A stretch of 64,000 nt of DNA from Shewanella psychropiezotolerans (lineage in GTDB: Bacteria > Pseudomonadota > Gammaproteobacteria > Enterobacterales > Shewanellaceae), in NCBI RefSeq assembly GCF_007197555.1, contig NZ_CP041614.1, positions 5,696,001 through 5,760,000 of the forward strand, read 5' to 3'. Position 1 is the stretch's first letter. Each line of letters opens with the position of its first letter. Shown in pieces: positions 39,152 to 50,489 of this stretch. A model generated the notes under the pieces. The model did no database searches. It saw nothing but the letters and a program-made list of their open reading frames with translations, and was not told the origin of the DNA. Made by a program: the position numbers and the translations under genes.

Positions 39152-40327
39152 ATGGACAAGAAAAAATTAGATGATAATGCTGTAGAAGCACATACAGAGT
39201 TAAACTCTGAAGTAAATGCTAATAATGCCGCTGTGGTAGTCAATAAAGAACCTAAGACTGCTGACACTCCCTCAAAACAGATCCATAGTAAATCAGATAC
39301 TAACGCCAAGCGTTCCGGTGTCTCTTGGGGATTTTTGTTCAATCTAGTTTTTATCTTACTGCTAACCTTTGTCACTTGCGGCGGCGGATATTACCTCTAT
39401 CAAGAACTTGCTGTTCAAAAAGACAGAGCTCAGGCGCTATCCATTGAGCTGAAACAAGCCTTGAATGAACCGGCCAAGCAAATTTCGAGACTCGAAAGAA
39501 AACAAGATAAACTCGCCAGCAGCACAAACTCTGGCATAGATAAACTGACAAACAATCAGCTCCAACTGAGTGACAGAGTAGCCAAACTGGCTCAGCGTAA
39601 CCCCAATCACTGGATGGCAGAGGAAGCAAAATACTTGGTCAGAATGGCGGGTAATAAGCTTTGGCTTGAAAAAGATCCCAGCACATCGGCTAGTTTACTC
39701 AAGGCTGCGGATGACCGTATAGAATCGATGAAAGATCCCTCGCTAACGCCATTGAGAAAAGCGTTAGCATCTGACATAGCATCTGTGTCCGCAATCAAGA
39801 GCACAGACATTGCAGGGACCGTGCTGACTCTGGATAACATGATAGAGCATCTAAACCAGCTACCATTAAATAGAGTCGATGTGACCAATGCGGCTAATCG
39901 CCCAACCAGCCCTGAGATGACAGAGTCGATAGATGATTGGCAAGATAATCTCGCTAAATCCTGGAAGGCATTTATGGACGATTTTGTGGTCATTCGTAAA
40001 AGGTCCACAGATATCACGCCCATACTCACACCGGATCAACAATGGTACCTAGTTGAAAATGTCAGAAATAAACTACTTCAATCTCAGCTTGCTCTATACC
40101 GACAAGATCAGGTTAATTATCGACAATCTTTGACCCTTGCAAGGAAGTGGATCTATCAATACTTCGATCTCAGCAAAGCTCAAACTAAAGAAACACTAGC
40201 AGCACTCGATGCATTAAGTACCTTAGAAATTCAGACGCCGAGTATTAACCACTTTCAATCGACTCCCATGCTTCAACAGTTGGCTACCCACGGTAACTTG
40301 ATGGTGACTGAAGAGGTTTCCCTATGA
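39152..40327 (+). CDS. hemX: HemX-family inner-membrane protein
   Basis: A 391-residue protein with a Lys/Asn/Ser-rich cytoplasmic N-terminus, one transmembrane helix (about 55-76, WGFLFNLVFILLLTFVTC), a coiled coil (KDRAQALSIELKQAL ... ISRLERKQDKL) and a periplasmic HemX domain including NPNHWMAEEAKYLVRMA. Once called uroporphyrinogen methyltransferase, its biochemical role is not firmly known. Its stop overlaps the hemY start by four bases. Confidence 0.93.
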   Translation: MDKKKLDDNAVEAHTELNSEVNANNAAVVVNKEPKTADTPSKQIHSKSDTNAKRSGVSWGFLFNLVFILLLTFVTCGGGYYLYQELAVQKDRAQALSIELKQALNEPAKQISRLERKQDKLASSTNSGIDKLTNNQLQLSDRVAKLAQRNPNHWMAEEAKYLVRMAGNKLWLEKDPSTSASLLKAADDRIESMKDPSLTPLRKALASDIASVSAIKSTDIAGTVLTLDNMIEHLNQLPLNRVDVTNAANRPTSPEMTESIDDWQDNLAKSWKAFMDDFVVIRKRSTDITPILTPDQQWYLVENVRNKLLQSQLALYRQDQVNYRQSLTLARKWIYQYFDLSKAQTKETLAALDALSTLEIQTPSINHFQSTPMLQQLATHGNLMVTEEVSL

Positions 40328-41492
40328 CACGCGTATTAATCTATCTGGGAATTATTTTATTCGGTCTCTGTATCAGTCCTTTTTTTGAAGGCATGAATGG
40401 TTACCTGTATTTCACCATATGGGATTACGAAGTTGAGACAGGTGTCCTTTTTGCGGTTATCGCGCTTATCGTTTTTTACGGTTTACTGCAGCTAACTGAA
40501 TGGGTGATTATTTTCATACTGAACCTACTACTTAGCAGCCGTCTGCTCCCCGAAAAATGGCGCAGAAAAGCCGCAAGGAAACACACCCTAGTGGGGGCTC
40601 TCGCATTAGCGGAAGAGGATTGGTCCACAGCCGAAAAAGCCATGATTAAAGGTGCAGAGAAAGGTGAGCTGCCAACCCTTAATCTACTTGCCGCAGCAAG
40701 AGCTGCCCAGCATCAAAATAATACCGAGTCACGAGACAAATACCTGCAACAAGCGGAACAGGAGCCATTGGCTATCAAGGCTGTGAGCACTAGCCGCACC
40801 CGATACTTACTCCAACAAGGAGAGCTAGACAAAGCCAGAATAGAGCTAGATAAACTCTCCCCACGAGTAAGAGCAAACAGCCGGTGTTAAGATTGGCCTT
40901 GGAGTTATATCAAGCTCAAACCGACTGGCATGCACTAAAGTTACTGCTGCCAATAATTAAGAAGCGCCAAGTACTTAGTGATGATGATTACCTACACCTC
41001 TCAATTATCACCAATAATGCTCTGCTTATTCAGGCACAATCCAGCAGCGAACAAGAATTAGAAAAGGTATGGCACTGGTTAAGTAGACCCGAAAGAAAAG
41101 AGCCACAATATCTAGCCAACTACTGCCTAGGTCTGCATAACTTCAACCGTGAAACAGAGGCTAAGAAACTCTTAATGAAACAGATAAAGAGCAAGCTTTG
41201 TTCAGATACCTCGGTGGCGCTTGCTAAGATACTTTCCCCTACTGATGTCGAAGAGAGAAAACAGATATTTTCACTTGAGAAAAAGTACGGTGAAGAGGTC
41301 AACTTCCAAATATTACTGGCCAAGCTCCATTCGCAAAATAAAGATTATCGTCAAGCCATGACATACTGGAAAAAAGTTTGTCATCAGCAACCCAACAAAG
41401 CCAACTGGCTGGCTTTAGCTGAAACCCATGAGCATCTTGGCGAACAAAATGGGGCCATTCAAAGTTACCGACAAGCCGCAAGCGCTGGTTAA
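40324..41492 (+). pseudogene. hemY: HemY, frameshifted as read
   Basis: A HemY-type inner-membrane protein with two N-terminal transmembrane helices and a cytoplasmic or periplasmic TPR-like region, encoded at the end of the hem operon. The first frame ends at 40890 with LSPRVRANSRC; the continuation VLRLALELYQAQTDWHALKLLLPII is in another frame and runs to 41492. Adding one C to the CC at 40881-40882 gives RANSPVLRLALEL and a 389-residue protein, close to E. coli HemY (398). This gene is normally conserved, so a sequencing deletion is more likely than true loss. Confidence 0.88.
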
Positions 41493-41511
41493 TTCTTATA
41501 CGATTATAAAC

Positions 41512-41543
41512 TAAAAAAGTCACCTTCTAGGTGACTTTTTTAT
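41512..41543 (+). terminator. Terminator of hemCDXY
   Basis: AAAAAAGTCACC TTCTA GGTGACTTTTTT hairpin, 20 bases past the hemY stop. The remaining ~230 bases before the first adhesin start show no gene. Confidence 0.9.
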
Positions 41544-41775
41544 TTAGAACTGCAACCTAACTTATTTCAACAATGCCAAACAGCTGAATAACTTTTAGTT
41601 TTCAGTTTTCACTGATAAAAACCCAATATTCATGCCAGCTGTAGCTGATAGTCATTAATTTGACTCACCGTCAATTAGAGCCACACTCAAAACAATATGT
41701 GTAATAGCAGAAATTTATTTCTGAACAATCAATTTGCAGCTGACGTCTTGGAAGAATCGGCTCTAGGGTATGATT

Positions 41776-44700
41776 ATGGGTGTTTCAGTAGCTAAACAGG
41801 ACGCAGTTGTCACTAATCTTGTGGGCCAATTAAAGGCCAAAGATGAACAAGGGAATATCAGAGATGTGACTATAGGCGATCTCATTAGAGATGGTGAACA
41901 ACTGATCTTTTCGCCAAATTCTCAGTTCATCTTACAGATGGCAGATGGAACGATAATTACAGAGACACACTTTGCCGAACCGATACCAGAAAGCTCCTTA
42001 GGGGCTGCTCCTGAATTTGCTACAGCACCAGTTTCAGCGGATGCTGAAATTGCCGCCTTACAAGCACAAATTTTAGCGGGTGAAGATCCTACCGCGGGCC
42101 TCCCTGAAACCGCAGCAGGAACTGCCGCTGGTGGTGGAGGAAATCAAGGTGGATCAGACTATATAACCTTAGGTAGAACGGGTGATGAAACATTAGCAGG
42201 AGCCGGCTATGACACCTCAGGTTTTGGCTTTGCTCCCGCCCCCACAGAGGACCCCTTGATTTTAACTGCGGAAATTCCTGCTCTCCCAACAATAGATGCA
42301 AGTAGCGTTACTTTACTTGAAGCTAATTTATTGCAGGGCTCAAACCCATTAGCAACAGCTTTAACTCAATCAAATAGCCTACAATTTGATGTACAAGCAG
42401 GGATATTTAGCTTAACCATTAATGGCATAGATATTTTTGTTGGAGGCTTGTTTGTTGGCCCGATAACCATAACAACAACCAACGGCATATTAGTCATTAC
42501 TGGCTTCGACCTAGATAGCGGTACGCTTGATTATAATTTCTCAATGACCAGTAGCGTTGACAATACGGCATCCGATACTTTCTCGCAAACCTTCACCACC
42601 TTAGTAACCGATTTGGAAGGAAACACATCAGCTTCTGCAATCACTGTCAATATCATAGACGATAGCCCTGCGGGTGTAGCCGACACAAACAGCGTTTCAG
42701 AAGATGGTGATGCCACAATTTCAGGTAATGTACTACTCAACGATACACAAGGTGCGGACTCGGCAATCGTGTCACAAATTTCTAATTCAGACGGAACCAT
42801 TGTGGCAGTATCAGAAAGTACCAGCATTTCTGGTAGCTTCGGTCTATTACAAATATCTGCAGATGGTAGCTATACCTATCAGCTAGATAACTCATTAGAT
42901 AACATACAGGCACTAGCGGAAGGGGAGCAAGTTACTGAAACATTTACCTATCAGTTAACAGATGCCGATGGCGACAGTGTACAGGTGACCTTGTCAATCA
43001 CTGTAACCGGTACAAATGATGAGCCCGTTGTCGTGGTTATTGACCCTGATGGCCCAGATGGACCCATTCTTCCTGGTGACGAAGGTTTAGTCATCGAAGC
43101 GGGTAATGAGGATGACGGCACCATCGTTCCCGGTATCATCACTGCAACAGGTAGTTTAACTGCCACTGATGTCGATAATGGATCCATTTTGACTTGGAGC
43201 GGAGATGCTAGCGGAGAGTTTGGTAGTTTAGTCATTGATCCAATAACTGGCGAGTGGACTTATAGCTTAGATAATTCATTGGCGGATAGCTTATCAGAAG
43301 GAGAAGTCGTTACAGACCTATTTACCGTCACAGTCACGGACGAGTTTGGCGCAACTCAAACTCAGGTAATCACAATCACTGTAAATGGTACAAACGATTC
43401 ACCAACAATAACCTCTGGCATTGAAAGTGCCACGGGAGCGGTCACAGAAGTCGATGATCCTCAAACATCCATTGTAACTGGAACTTTAACAGCTACTGAT
43501 GTCGACGATGGGGCAGTTTTAAGTTGGAGTGGTAACGATACCTCAGCCCTTGGTAGTTTTGTCATTGACCCAAGCAGTGGCGAGTGGACTTACACCGCAG
43601 ACAATAGTGCTTCCGACAGTCTCGCAGAAGGCGAGCAGGTTGTTGAAACCTTCCTCGTCACCGTCACCGATGAATTTGGCGCAACCGATACCCAACTTGT
43701 CACAATCACCGTCACAGGTACCAACGATAACCCCATTATAACCCCTCCACCTGAAGAGCAAGAAGGTGACGGTTACGATACAGGTACAGTAATCGAAGCG
43801 GGTAATCTCGATGATGGTACCCTCGTTGCTGGTAACCCAACAGCAACTGGTATGCTCGAAGCAACCGATGTCGATAACGGTGCAGTGCTCACCTGGAGTG
43901 GCGATACAACAGGCAGCTTAGGTAGCTTCTCTATAAACTCCGATAATGGCGAGTGGACCTATAACTTAGACAACGATGCCGCCGACAGTTTAGCCGAAGG
44001 ACAATCCACTCAAGAGCAGTTTCTGGTCACCGTCACCGATGAGTTCGGTGGCACCGATACCCAACTCGTAACCATCACGATTATCGGTACAAACGATAGC
44101 CCTGTTATCACATCAACAGTTGATGATGCCACTGGAGCGGTAACTGAGTTTGATGAAGATGAGCAACAGCAAACTGGTGAGCAAATCGCAACAGGTACAC
44201 TCACCGCCACCGATGTCGATAATGGCGCAGTATTAAGCTGGAGTGGTAACGATACCTCAGCCCTTGGTAGCTTTGTCATCGAGCCAAGTTCTGGCGAGTG
44301 GACTTACACCGTAGACAATAGCGCGTCTGACAGTCTCGCCGAAGGGGAGCAGGTTGTTGAAACTTTCCTCGTCACCGTCACCGATGAGTTCGGTGCAACC
44401 GATACGCAACTGGTCTCTATCACCATCACCGGCACCAACGATAATCCCATTATTACCCCTCCACCTGAAGAGCAAGAAGGTGACGGTTACGATACAGGTA
44501 CAGTCATTGAAGCCGGTAACCTCGATGACGGTACCCTTGTTCCTGGTAGTCCAACAGCAACTGGTATGCTCGAAGCGACCGATGTCGATAACGGTGCAGT
44601 ACTCACCTGGAGTGGCGATGCAACAGGCAGCTTAGGTAGCTTCTCTATAGATCCCGATACCGGCAAGTGGACCTATAACTTAGACAACGATGCCGCCGAC

Positions 44701-45573
44701 AGTTTAGCCGAGAACCAATCAACTCAAGAGCAGTTCCTAGTCACAGTAACCGATGAATTTGGCGGCACAGATACCCAACTAGTGACTATCACGATTATCG
44801 GTACAAACGATAGCCCTATTATCACCTCCTCCGTTGCAGATGCCACTGGTGCGGTGACTGAATTTGATGAAGATGAGCAACAGCAAACTGGTGAGCAAAT
44901 CGCAACAGGTACACTGACTGCCATCGATGTCGATTCAGGTGCCACATTAACTTGGAATGGTAATGACACCTCAGCCTTAGGTAACTTTATCATTGACCCA
45001 AGCAGTGGCGAGTGGACTTACAGCTTAGACAATAGCGCGTCTGATAGTCTCGCAGAAGGCGAGCAGGTTGTTGAAACCTTCCTCGTCACTGTCACCGATG
45101 AATTCGGCGCAACCAATACGCAACTAGTCTCTATCACCATCACCGGCACCAACGATAATCCCATTATTACCCCTCCACCTGAAGAGCAAGAAGGTGAAGG
45201 CTACGATACTGGCACGGTTGTCGAAGCCGGGATTATTGATGACTTTGATGCTAACCCTGCCAACAATAACACCCCTGAGCCCGGTATCGCCGCCATCAGT
45301 GGCACCCTGTCTGCCACCGATGTCGATAACAACGCCAGCTGGACCTGGTCTGGTGATGATTCCGGTACTTACGGTGAGTTTGTCATAGACTCTGTTACTG
45401 GCGAGTGGACCTATACCCTCAACGATAGCGATCTGGTTAACGAGCTCGCCTCCAATGAGAGTCATAATGAAATTTTCACCGTCACCGTTACCGATGAGTT
45501 TGGGGGACCGATACCCACGATGTCACCATCACTGTCGAAGGTACCAACGATGCACCGATTATCACCACCTTAG
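41776..45573 (+). CDS. LapA/BpfA-type giant adhesin, N-terminal portion as read (frame broken at first G5 tract)
   Basis: This is the start of a surface adhesin spanning 41776-53867; with all G tracts set to six it would be 4,032 residues. Residues 1-110 are a retention module of the kind that lodges LapA-type adhesins in the outer membrane (VTNLVGQLKAKDEQGNIRDV...). Two TAAG motifs in tandem (about residues 112-119) match the site cut by LapG-type proteases; the conserved block LGRTGDETLAGAGYDT follows. VCBS-type repeats (TATDVDNGAVLSWSG ... VTVTDEFGATDTQLVTI) fill the rest. AGGG lies 7 bases before 41776; an ATG two codons upstream (41770) is also possible. The frame ends at 45573 after the first G5 tract (around 45500). 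Confidence 0.88.
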   Translation: MGVSVAKQDAVVTNLVGQLKAKDEQGNIRDVTIGDLIRDGEQLIFSPNSQFILQMADGTIITETHFAEPIPESSLGAAPEFATAPVSADAEIAALQAQILAGEDPTAGLPETAAGTAAGGGGNQGGSDYITLGRTGDETLAGAGYDTSGFGFAPAPTEDPLILTAEIPALPTIDASSVTLLEANLLQGSNPLATALTQSNSLQFDVQAGIFSLTINGIDIFVGGLFVGPITITTTNGILVITGFDLDSGTLDYNFSMTSSVDNTASDTFSQTFTTLVTDLEGNTSASAITVNIIDDSPAGVADTNSVSEDGDATISGNVLLNDTQGADSAIVSQISNSDGTIVAVSESTSISGSFGLLQISADGSYTYQLDNSLDNIQALAEGEQVTETFTYQLTDADGDSVQVTLSITVTGTNDEPVVVVIDPDGPDGPILPGDEGLVIEAGNEDDGTIVPGIITATGSLTATDVDNGSILTWSGDASGEFGSLVIDPITGEWTYSLDNSLADSLSEGEVVTDLFTVTVTDEFGATQTQVITITVNGTNDSPTITSGIESATGAVTEVDDPQTSIVTGTLTATDVDDGAVLSWSGNDTSALGSFVIDPSSGEWTYTADNSASDSLAEGEQVVETFLVTVTDEFGATDTQLVTITVTGTNDNPIITPPPEEQEGDGYDTGTVIEAGNLDDGTLVAGNPTATGMLEATDVDNGAVLTWSGDTTGSLGSFSINSDNGEWTYNLDNDAADSLAEGQSTQEQFLVTVTDEFGGTDTQLVTITIIGTNDSPVITSTVDDATGAVTEFDEDEQQQTGEQIATGTLTATDVDNGAVLSWSGNDTSALGSFVIEPSSGEWTYTVDNSASDSLAEGEQVVETFLVTVTDEFGATDTQLVSITITGTNDNPIITPPPEEQEGDGYDTGTVIEAGNLDDGTLVPGSPTATGMLEATDVDNGAVLTWSGDATGSLGSFSIDPDTGKWTYNLDNDAADSLAENQSTQEQFLVTVTDEFGGTDTQLVTITIIGTNDSPIITSSVADATGAVTEFDEDEQQQTGEQIATGTLTAIDVDSGATLTWNGNDTSALGNFIIDPSSGEWTYSLDNSASDSLAEGEQVVETFLVTVTDEFGATNTQLVSITITGTNDNPIITPPPEEQEGEGYDTGTVVEAGIIDDFDANPANNNTPEPGIAAISGTLSATDVDNNASWTWSGDDSGTYGEFVIDSVTGEWTYTLNDSDLVNELASNESHNEIFTVTVTDEFGGPIPTMSPSLSKVPTMHRLSPP
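43741..45168 (+). repeat. Two tandem 714-bp super-repeats of paired VCBS modules
   Basis: Units start at 43741 and 44455 with the sequence for TPPPEEQEGDGYDTGTV; the same opening recurs at 45169. Each unit encodes an A-type VCBS repeat (TPPPEEQ...) and a B-type repeat (DDATGAVTEFDEDEQQQTGEQ...). They indicate expansion by duplication of a two-domain block before the 378-bp array. Confidence 0.85.
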
Positions 45574-48500
45574 ATGCCGAAGATACTGGCACGGTTGTCG
45601 AAGTCGGGATTATTGATGACTTTGATGCTAACCCTGCCAACAATAACACCCCTGAGCCCGGTATCGCCGCCATCAGTGGCACCCTGTCTGCCACCGATGT
45701 CGATAACAACGCCAGCTGGACCTGGTCTGGTGATGATTCCGGTACTTACGGTGAGTTTGTCATCGACTCTGTTACTGGCGAGTGGACCTATACCCTCAAC
45801 GATAGCGATCTCGTTAACGAGCTCGCCTCCAATGAGAGTCATAATGAAATTTTCACCGTCACCGTTACCGATGAGTTTGGGGGACCGATACCCACGATGT
45901 CACCATCACTGTCGAAGGTACCAACGATGCACCGATTATCACCACCTTAGATGCCGAAGATACTGGCACGGTTGTCGAAGTCGGGATTATTGATGACTTT
46001 GATGCTAACCCTGCCAACAATAACACCCCTGAGCCCGGTATCGCCGCCATCAGTGGCACCCTGTCTGTCACCGATGTCGATAACAACGCCAGCTGGACCT
46101 GGTCTGGTGATGATTCCGGTACTTACGGTGAGTTTGTCATCGACTCTGTTACTGGCGAGTGGACCTATACCCTCAACGATAGCGATCTCGTTAACGAGCT
46201 CGCCTCCAATGAGAGTCATAATGAAATTTTCACCGTCACCGTTACCGATGAGTTTGGGGGACCGATACCCACGATGTCACCATCACTGTCGAAGGTACCA
46301 ACGATGCACCGATTATCACCACCTTAGATGCCGAAGATACTGGCACGGTTGTCGAAGTCGGGATTATTGATGACTTTGATGCTAACCCTGCCAACAATAA
46401 CACCCCTGAGCCCGGTATCGCCGCCATCAGTGGCACCCTGTCTGCCACCGATGTCGATAACAACGCCAGCTGGACCTGGTCTGGTGATGATTCCGGTACT
46501 TACGGTGAGTTTGTCATCGACTCTGTTACTGGCGAGTGGACCTATACCCTCAACGATAGCGATCTCGTTAACGAGCTCGCCTCCAATGAGAGTCATAATG
46601 AAATTTTCACCGTCACCGTTACCGATGAGTTTGGGGGACCGATACCCACGATGTCACCATCACTGTCGAAGGTACCAACGATGCACCGATTATCACCACC
46701 TTAGATGCCGAAGATACTGGCACGGTTGTCGAAGTCGGGATTATTGATGACTTTGATGCTAACCCTGCCAACAATAACACCCCTGAGCCCGGTATCGCCG
46801 CCATCAGTGGCACCCTGTCTGCCACCGATGTCGATAACAACGCCAGCTGGACCTGGTCTGGTGATGATTCCGGTACTTACGGTGAGTTTGTCATAGACTC
46901 TGTTACTGGCGAGTGGACCTATACCCTCAACGATAGCGATCTCGTTAACGAGCTCGCCTCCAATGAGAGTCATAATGAAATTTTCACCGTCACCGTTACC
47001 GATGAGTTTGGGGGGACCGATACCCACGATGTCACCATCACTGTCGAAGGTACCAACGATGCACCGATTATCACCACCTTAGATGCCGAAGATACTGGCA
47101 CGGTTGTCGAAGTCGGGATTATTGATGACTTTGATGCTAACCCTGCCAACAATAACACCCCTGAGCCCGGTATCGCCGCCATCAGTGGCACCCTGTCTGC
47201 CACCGATGTCGATAACAACGCCAGCTGGACCTGGTCTGGTGATGATTCCGGTACTTACGGTGAGTTTGTCATCGACTCTGTTACTGGCGAGTGGACCTAT
47301 ACCCTCAACGATAGCGATCTCGTTAACGAGCTCGCCTCCAATGAGAGTCATAATGAAATTTTCACCGTCACCGTTACCGATGAGTTTGGGGGGACCGATA
47401 CCCACGATGTCACCATCACTGTCGAAGGTACCAACGATGCACCGATTATCACCACCTTAGATGCCGAAGATACTGGCACGGTTGTCGAAGTCGGGATTAT
47501 TGATGACTTTGATGCTAACCCTGCCAACAATAACACCCCTGAGCCCGGTATCGCCGCCATCAGTGGCACCCTGTCTGCCACCGATGTCGATAACAACGCC
47601 AGCTGGACCTGGTCTGGTGATGATTCCGGTACTTACGGTGAGTTTGTCATAGACTCTGTTACTGGCGAGTGGACCTATACCCTCAACGATAGCGATCTCG
47701 TTAACGAGCTCGCCTCCAATGAGAGTCATAATGAAATTTTCACCGTCACCGTTACCGATGAGTTTGGGGGGACCGATACCCACGATGTCACCATCACTGT
47801 CGAAGGTACCAACGATGCACCGATTATCACCACCTTAGATGCCGAAGATACTGGCACGGTTGTCGAAGTCGGGATTATTGATGACTTTGATGCTAACCCT
47901 GCCAACAATAACACCCCTGAGCCCGGTATCGCCGCCATCAGTGGCACCCTGTCTGCCACCGATGTCGATAACAACGCCAGCTGGACCTGGTCTGGTGATG
48001 ATTCCGGTACTTACGGTGAGTTTGTCATCGACTCTGTTACTGGCGAGTGGACCTATACCCTCAACGATAGCGATCTGGTTAACGAGCTCGCCTCCAATGA
48101 GAGTCATAATGAAATTTTCACCGTCACCGTTACCGATGAGTTTGGGGGACCGATACCCACGATGTCACCATCACTGTCGAAGGTACCAACGATGCACCGA
48201 TTATCACCACCTTAGATGCCGAAGATACTGGCACGGTTGTCGAAGTCGGGATTATTGATGACTTTGATGCTAACCCTGCCAACAATAACACCCCTGAGCC
48301 CGGTATCGCCGCCATCAGTGGCACCCTGTCTGCCACCGATGTCGATAACAACGCCAGCTGGACCTGGTCTGGTGATGATTCCGGTACTTACGGTGAGTTT
48401 GTCATCGACTCTGTTACTGGCGAGTGGACCTATACCCTCAACGATAGCGATCTCGTTAACGAGCTCGCCTCCAATGAGAGTCATAATGAAATTTTCACCG

Positions 48501-50489
48501 TCACCGTTACCGATGAGTTTGGGGGACCGATACCCACGATGTCACCATCACTGTCGAAGGTACCAACGATGCACCGATTATCACCACCTTAGATGCCGAA
48601 GATACTGGCACGGTTGTCGAAGTCGGGATTATTGATGACTTTGATGCTAACCCTGCCAACAATAACACCCCTGAGCCCGGTATCGCCGCCATCAGTGGCA
48701 CCCTGTCTGCCACCGATGTCGATAACAACGCCAGCTGGACCTGGTCTGGTGATGATTCCGGTACTTACGGTGAGTTTGTCATCGACTCTGTTACTGGCGA
48801 GTGGACCTATACCCTCAACGATAGCGATCTCGTTAACGAGCTCGCCTCCAATGAGAGTCATAATGAAATTTTCACCGTCACCGTTACCGATGAGTTTGGG
48901 GGGACCGATACCCACGATGTCACCATCACTGTCGAAGGTACCAACGATGCACCGATTATCACCACCTTAGATGCCGAAGATACTGGCACGGTTGTCGAAG
49001 TCGGGATTATTGATGACTTTGATGCTAACCCTGCCAACAATAACACCCCTGAGCCCGGTATCGCCGCCATCAGTGGCACCCTGTCTGCCACCGATGTCGA
49101 TAACAACGCCAGCTGGACCTGGTCTGGTGATGATTCCGGTACTTACGGTGAGTTTGTCATCGACTCTGTTACTGGCGAGTGGACCTATACCCTCAACGAT
49201 AGCGATCTGGTTAACGAGCTCGCCTCCAATGAGAGTCATAATGAAATTTTCACCGTCACCGTTACCGATGAGTTTGGGGGACCGATACCCACGATGTCAC
49301 CATCACTGTCGAAGGTACCAACGATGCACCGATTATCACCACCTTAGATGCCGAAGATACTGGCACGGTTGTCGAAGTCGGGATTATTGATGACTTTGAT
49401 GCTAACCCTGCCAACAATAACACCCCTGAGCCCGGTATCGCCGCCATCAGTGGCACCCTGTCTGCCACCGATGTCGATAACAACGCCAGCTGGACCTGGT
49501 CTGGTGATGATTCCGGTACTTACGGTGAGTTTGTCATAGACTCTGTTACTGGCGAGTGGACCTATACCCTCAACGATAGCGATCTCGTTAACGAGCTCGC
49601 CTCCAATGAGAGTCATAATGAAATTTTCACCGTCACCGTTACCGATGAGTTTGGGGGGACCGATACCCACGATGTCACCATCACTGTCGAAGGTACCAAC
49701 GATGCACCGATTATCACCACCTTAGATGCCGAAGATACTGGCACGGTTGTCGAAGTCGGGATTATTGATGACTTTGATGCTAACCCTGCCAACAATAACA
49801 CCCCTGAGCCCGGTATCGCCGCCATCAGTGGCACCCTGTCTGCCACCGATGTCGATAACAACGCCAGCTGGACCTGGTCTGGTGATGATTCCGGTACTTA
49901 CGGTGAGTTTGTCATAGACTCTGTTACTGGCGAGTGGACCTATACCCTCAACGATAGCGATCTGGTTAACGAGCTCGCCTCCAATGAGAGTCATAATGAA
50001 ATTTTCACCGTCACCGTTACCGATGAGTTTGGGGGGACCGATACCCACGATGTCACCATCACTGTCGAAGGTACCAACGATGCACCGATTATCACCACCT
50101 TAGATGCCGAAGATACTGGCACGGTTGTCGAAGTCGGGATTATTGATGACTTTGATGCTAACCCTGCCAACAATAACACCCCTGAGCCCGGTATCGCCGC
50201 CATCAGTGGCACCCTGTCTGCCACCGATGTCGATAACAACGCCAGCTGGACCTGGTCTGGTGATGATTCCGGTACTTACGGTGAGTTTGTCATAGACTCT
50301 GTTACTGGCGAGTGGACCTATACCCTCAACGATAGCGATCTGGTTAACGAGCTCGCCTCCAATGAGAGTCATAATGAAATTTTCACCGTCACCGTTACCG
50401 ATGAGTTTGGGGGGACCGATACCCACGATGTCACCATCACTGTCGAAGGTACCAACGATGCGCCGATTATCTCTCTTAATATTCCTGAC
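45205..50489 (+). repeat. 14-copy 377/378-bp VCBS repeat array with G5/G6 tracts
   Basis: Copies start at 45205, 45582, 45959, 46336, 46713, 47091, 47469, 47847, 48224, 48601, 48979, 49356, 49734 and 50112. A full unit is 378 bp (126 residues, DTGTVVEVGIIDDFDANP... to ...TNDAPIITTLDAE). Length differs only at one G tract in the GAGTTTGGGGGGACC segment: copies 1-4, 8, 9 and 11 have G5 (377 bp); copies 5-7, 10 and 12-14 have G6 (378 bp). G6 keeps EFGGTDTHD in frame; G5 leads to a TAG about 65 bases later. Other differences between copies are a few single bases (for example CATAGAC or CATCGAC; GATCTGG or GATCTCG). Flanking VCBS modules spell the Gly-Gly with mixed codons instead of a G run. Confidence 0.95.

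Noticed and set aside
45490..45510. Programmed ribosomal frameshifting at the G tract as the normal way to read the adhesin
   Set aside because: Seven independent shifts would be needed in one mRNA, which would give negligible full-length product; miscalled bases or slippage in DNA explain the data better.
45574..50300. Many overlapping plus- and minus-strand open frames of 60-140 codons repeated through the array
   Set aside because: They are shadows and frameshift by-products of the 378-bp repeat; they repeat with the array and have no ribosome sites or family similarity.
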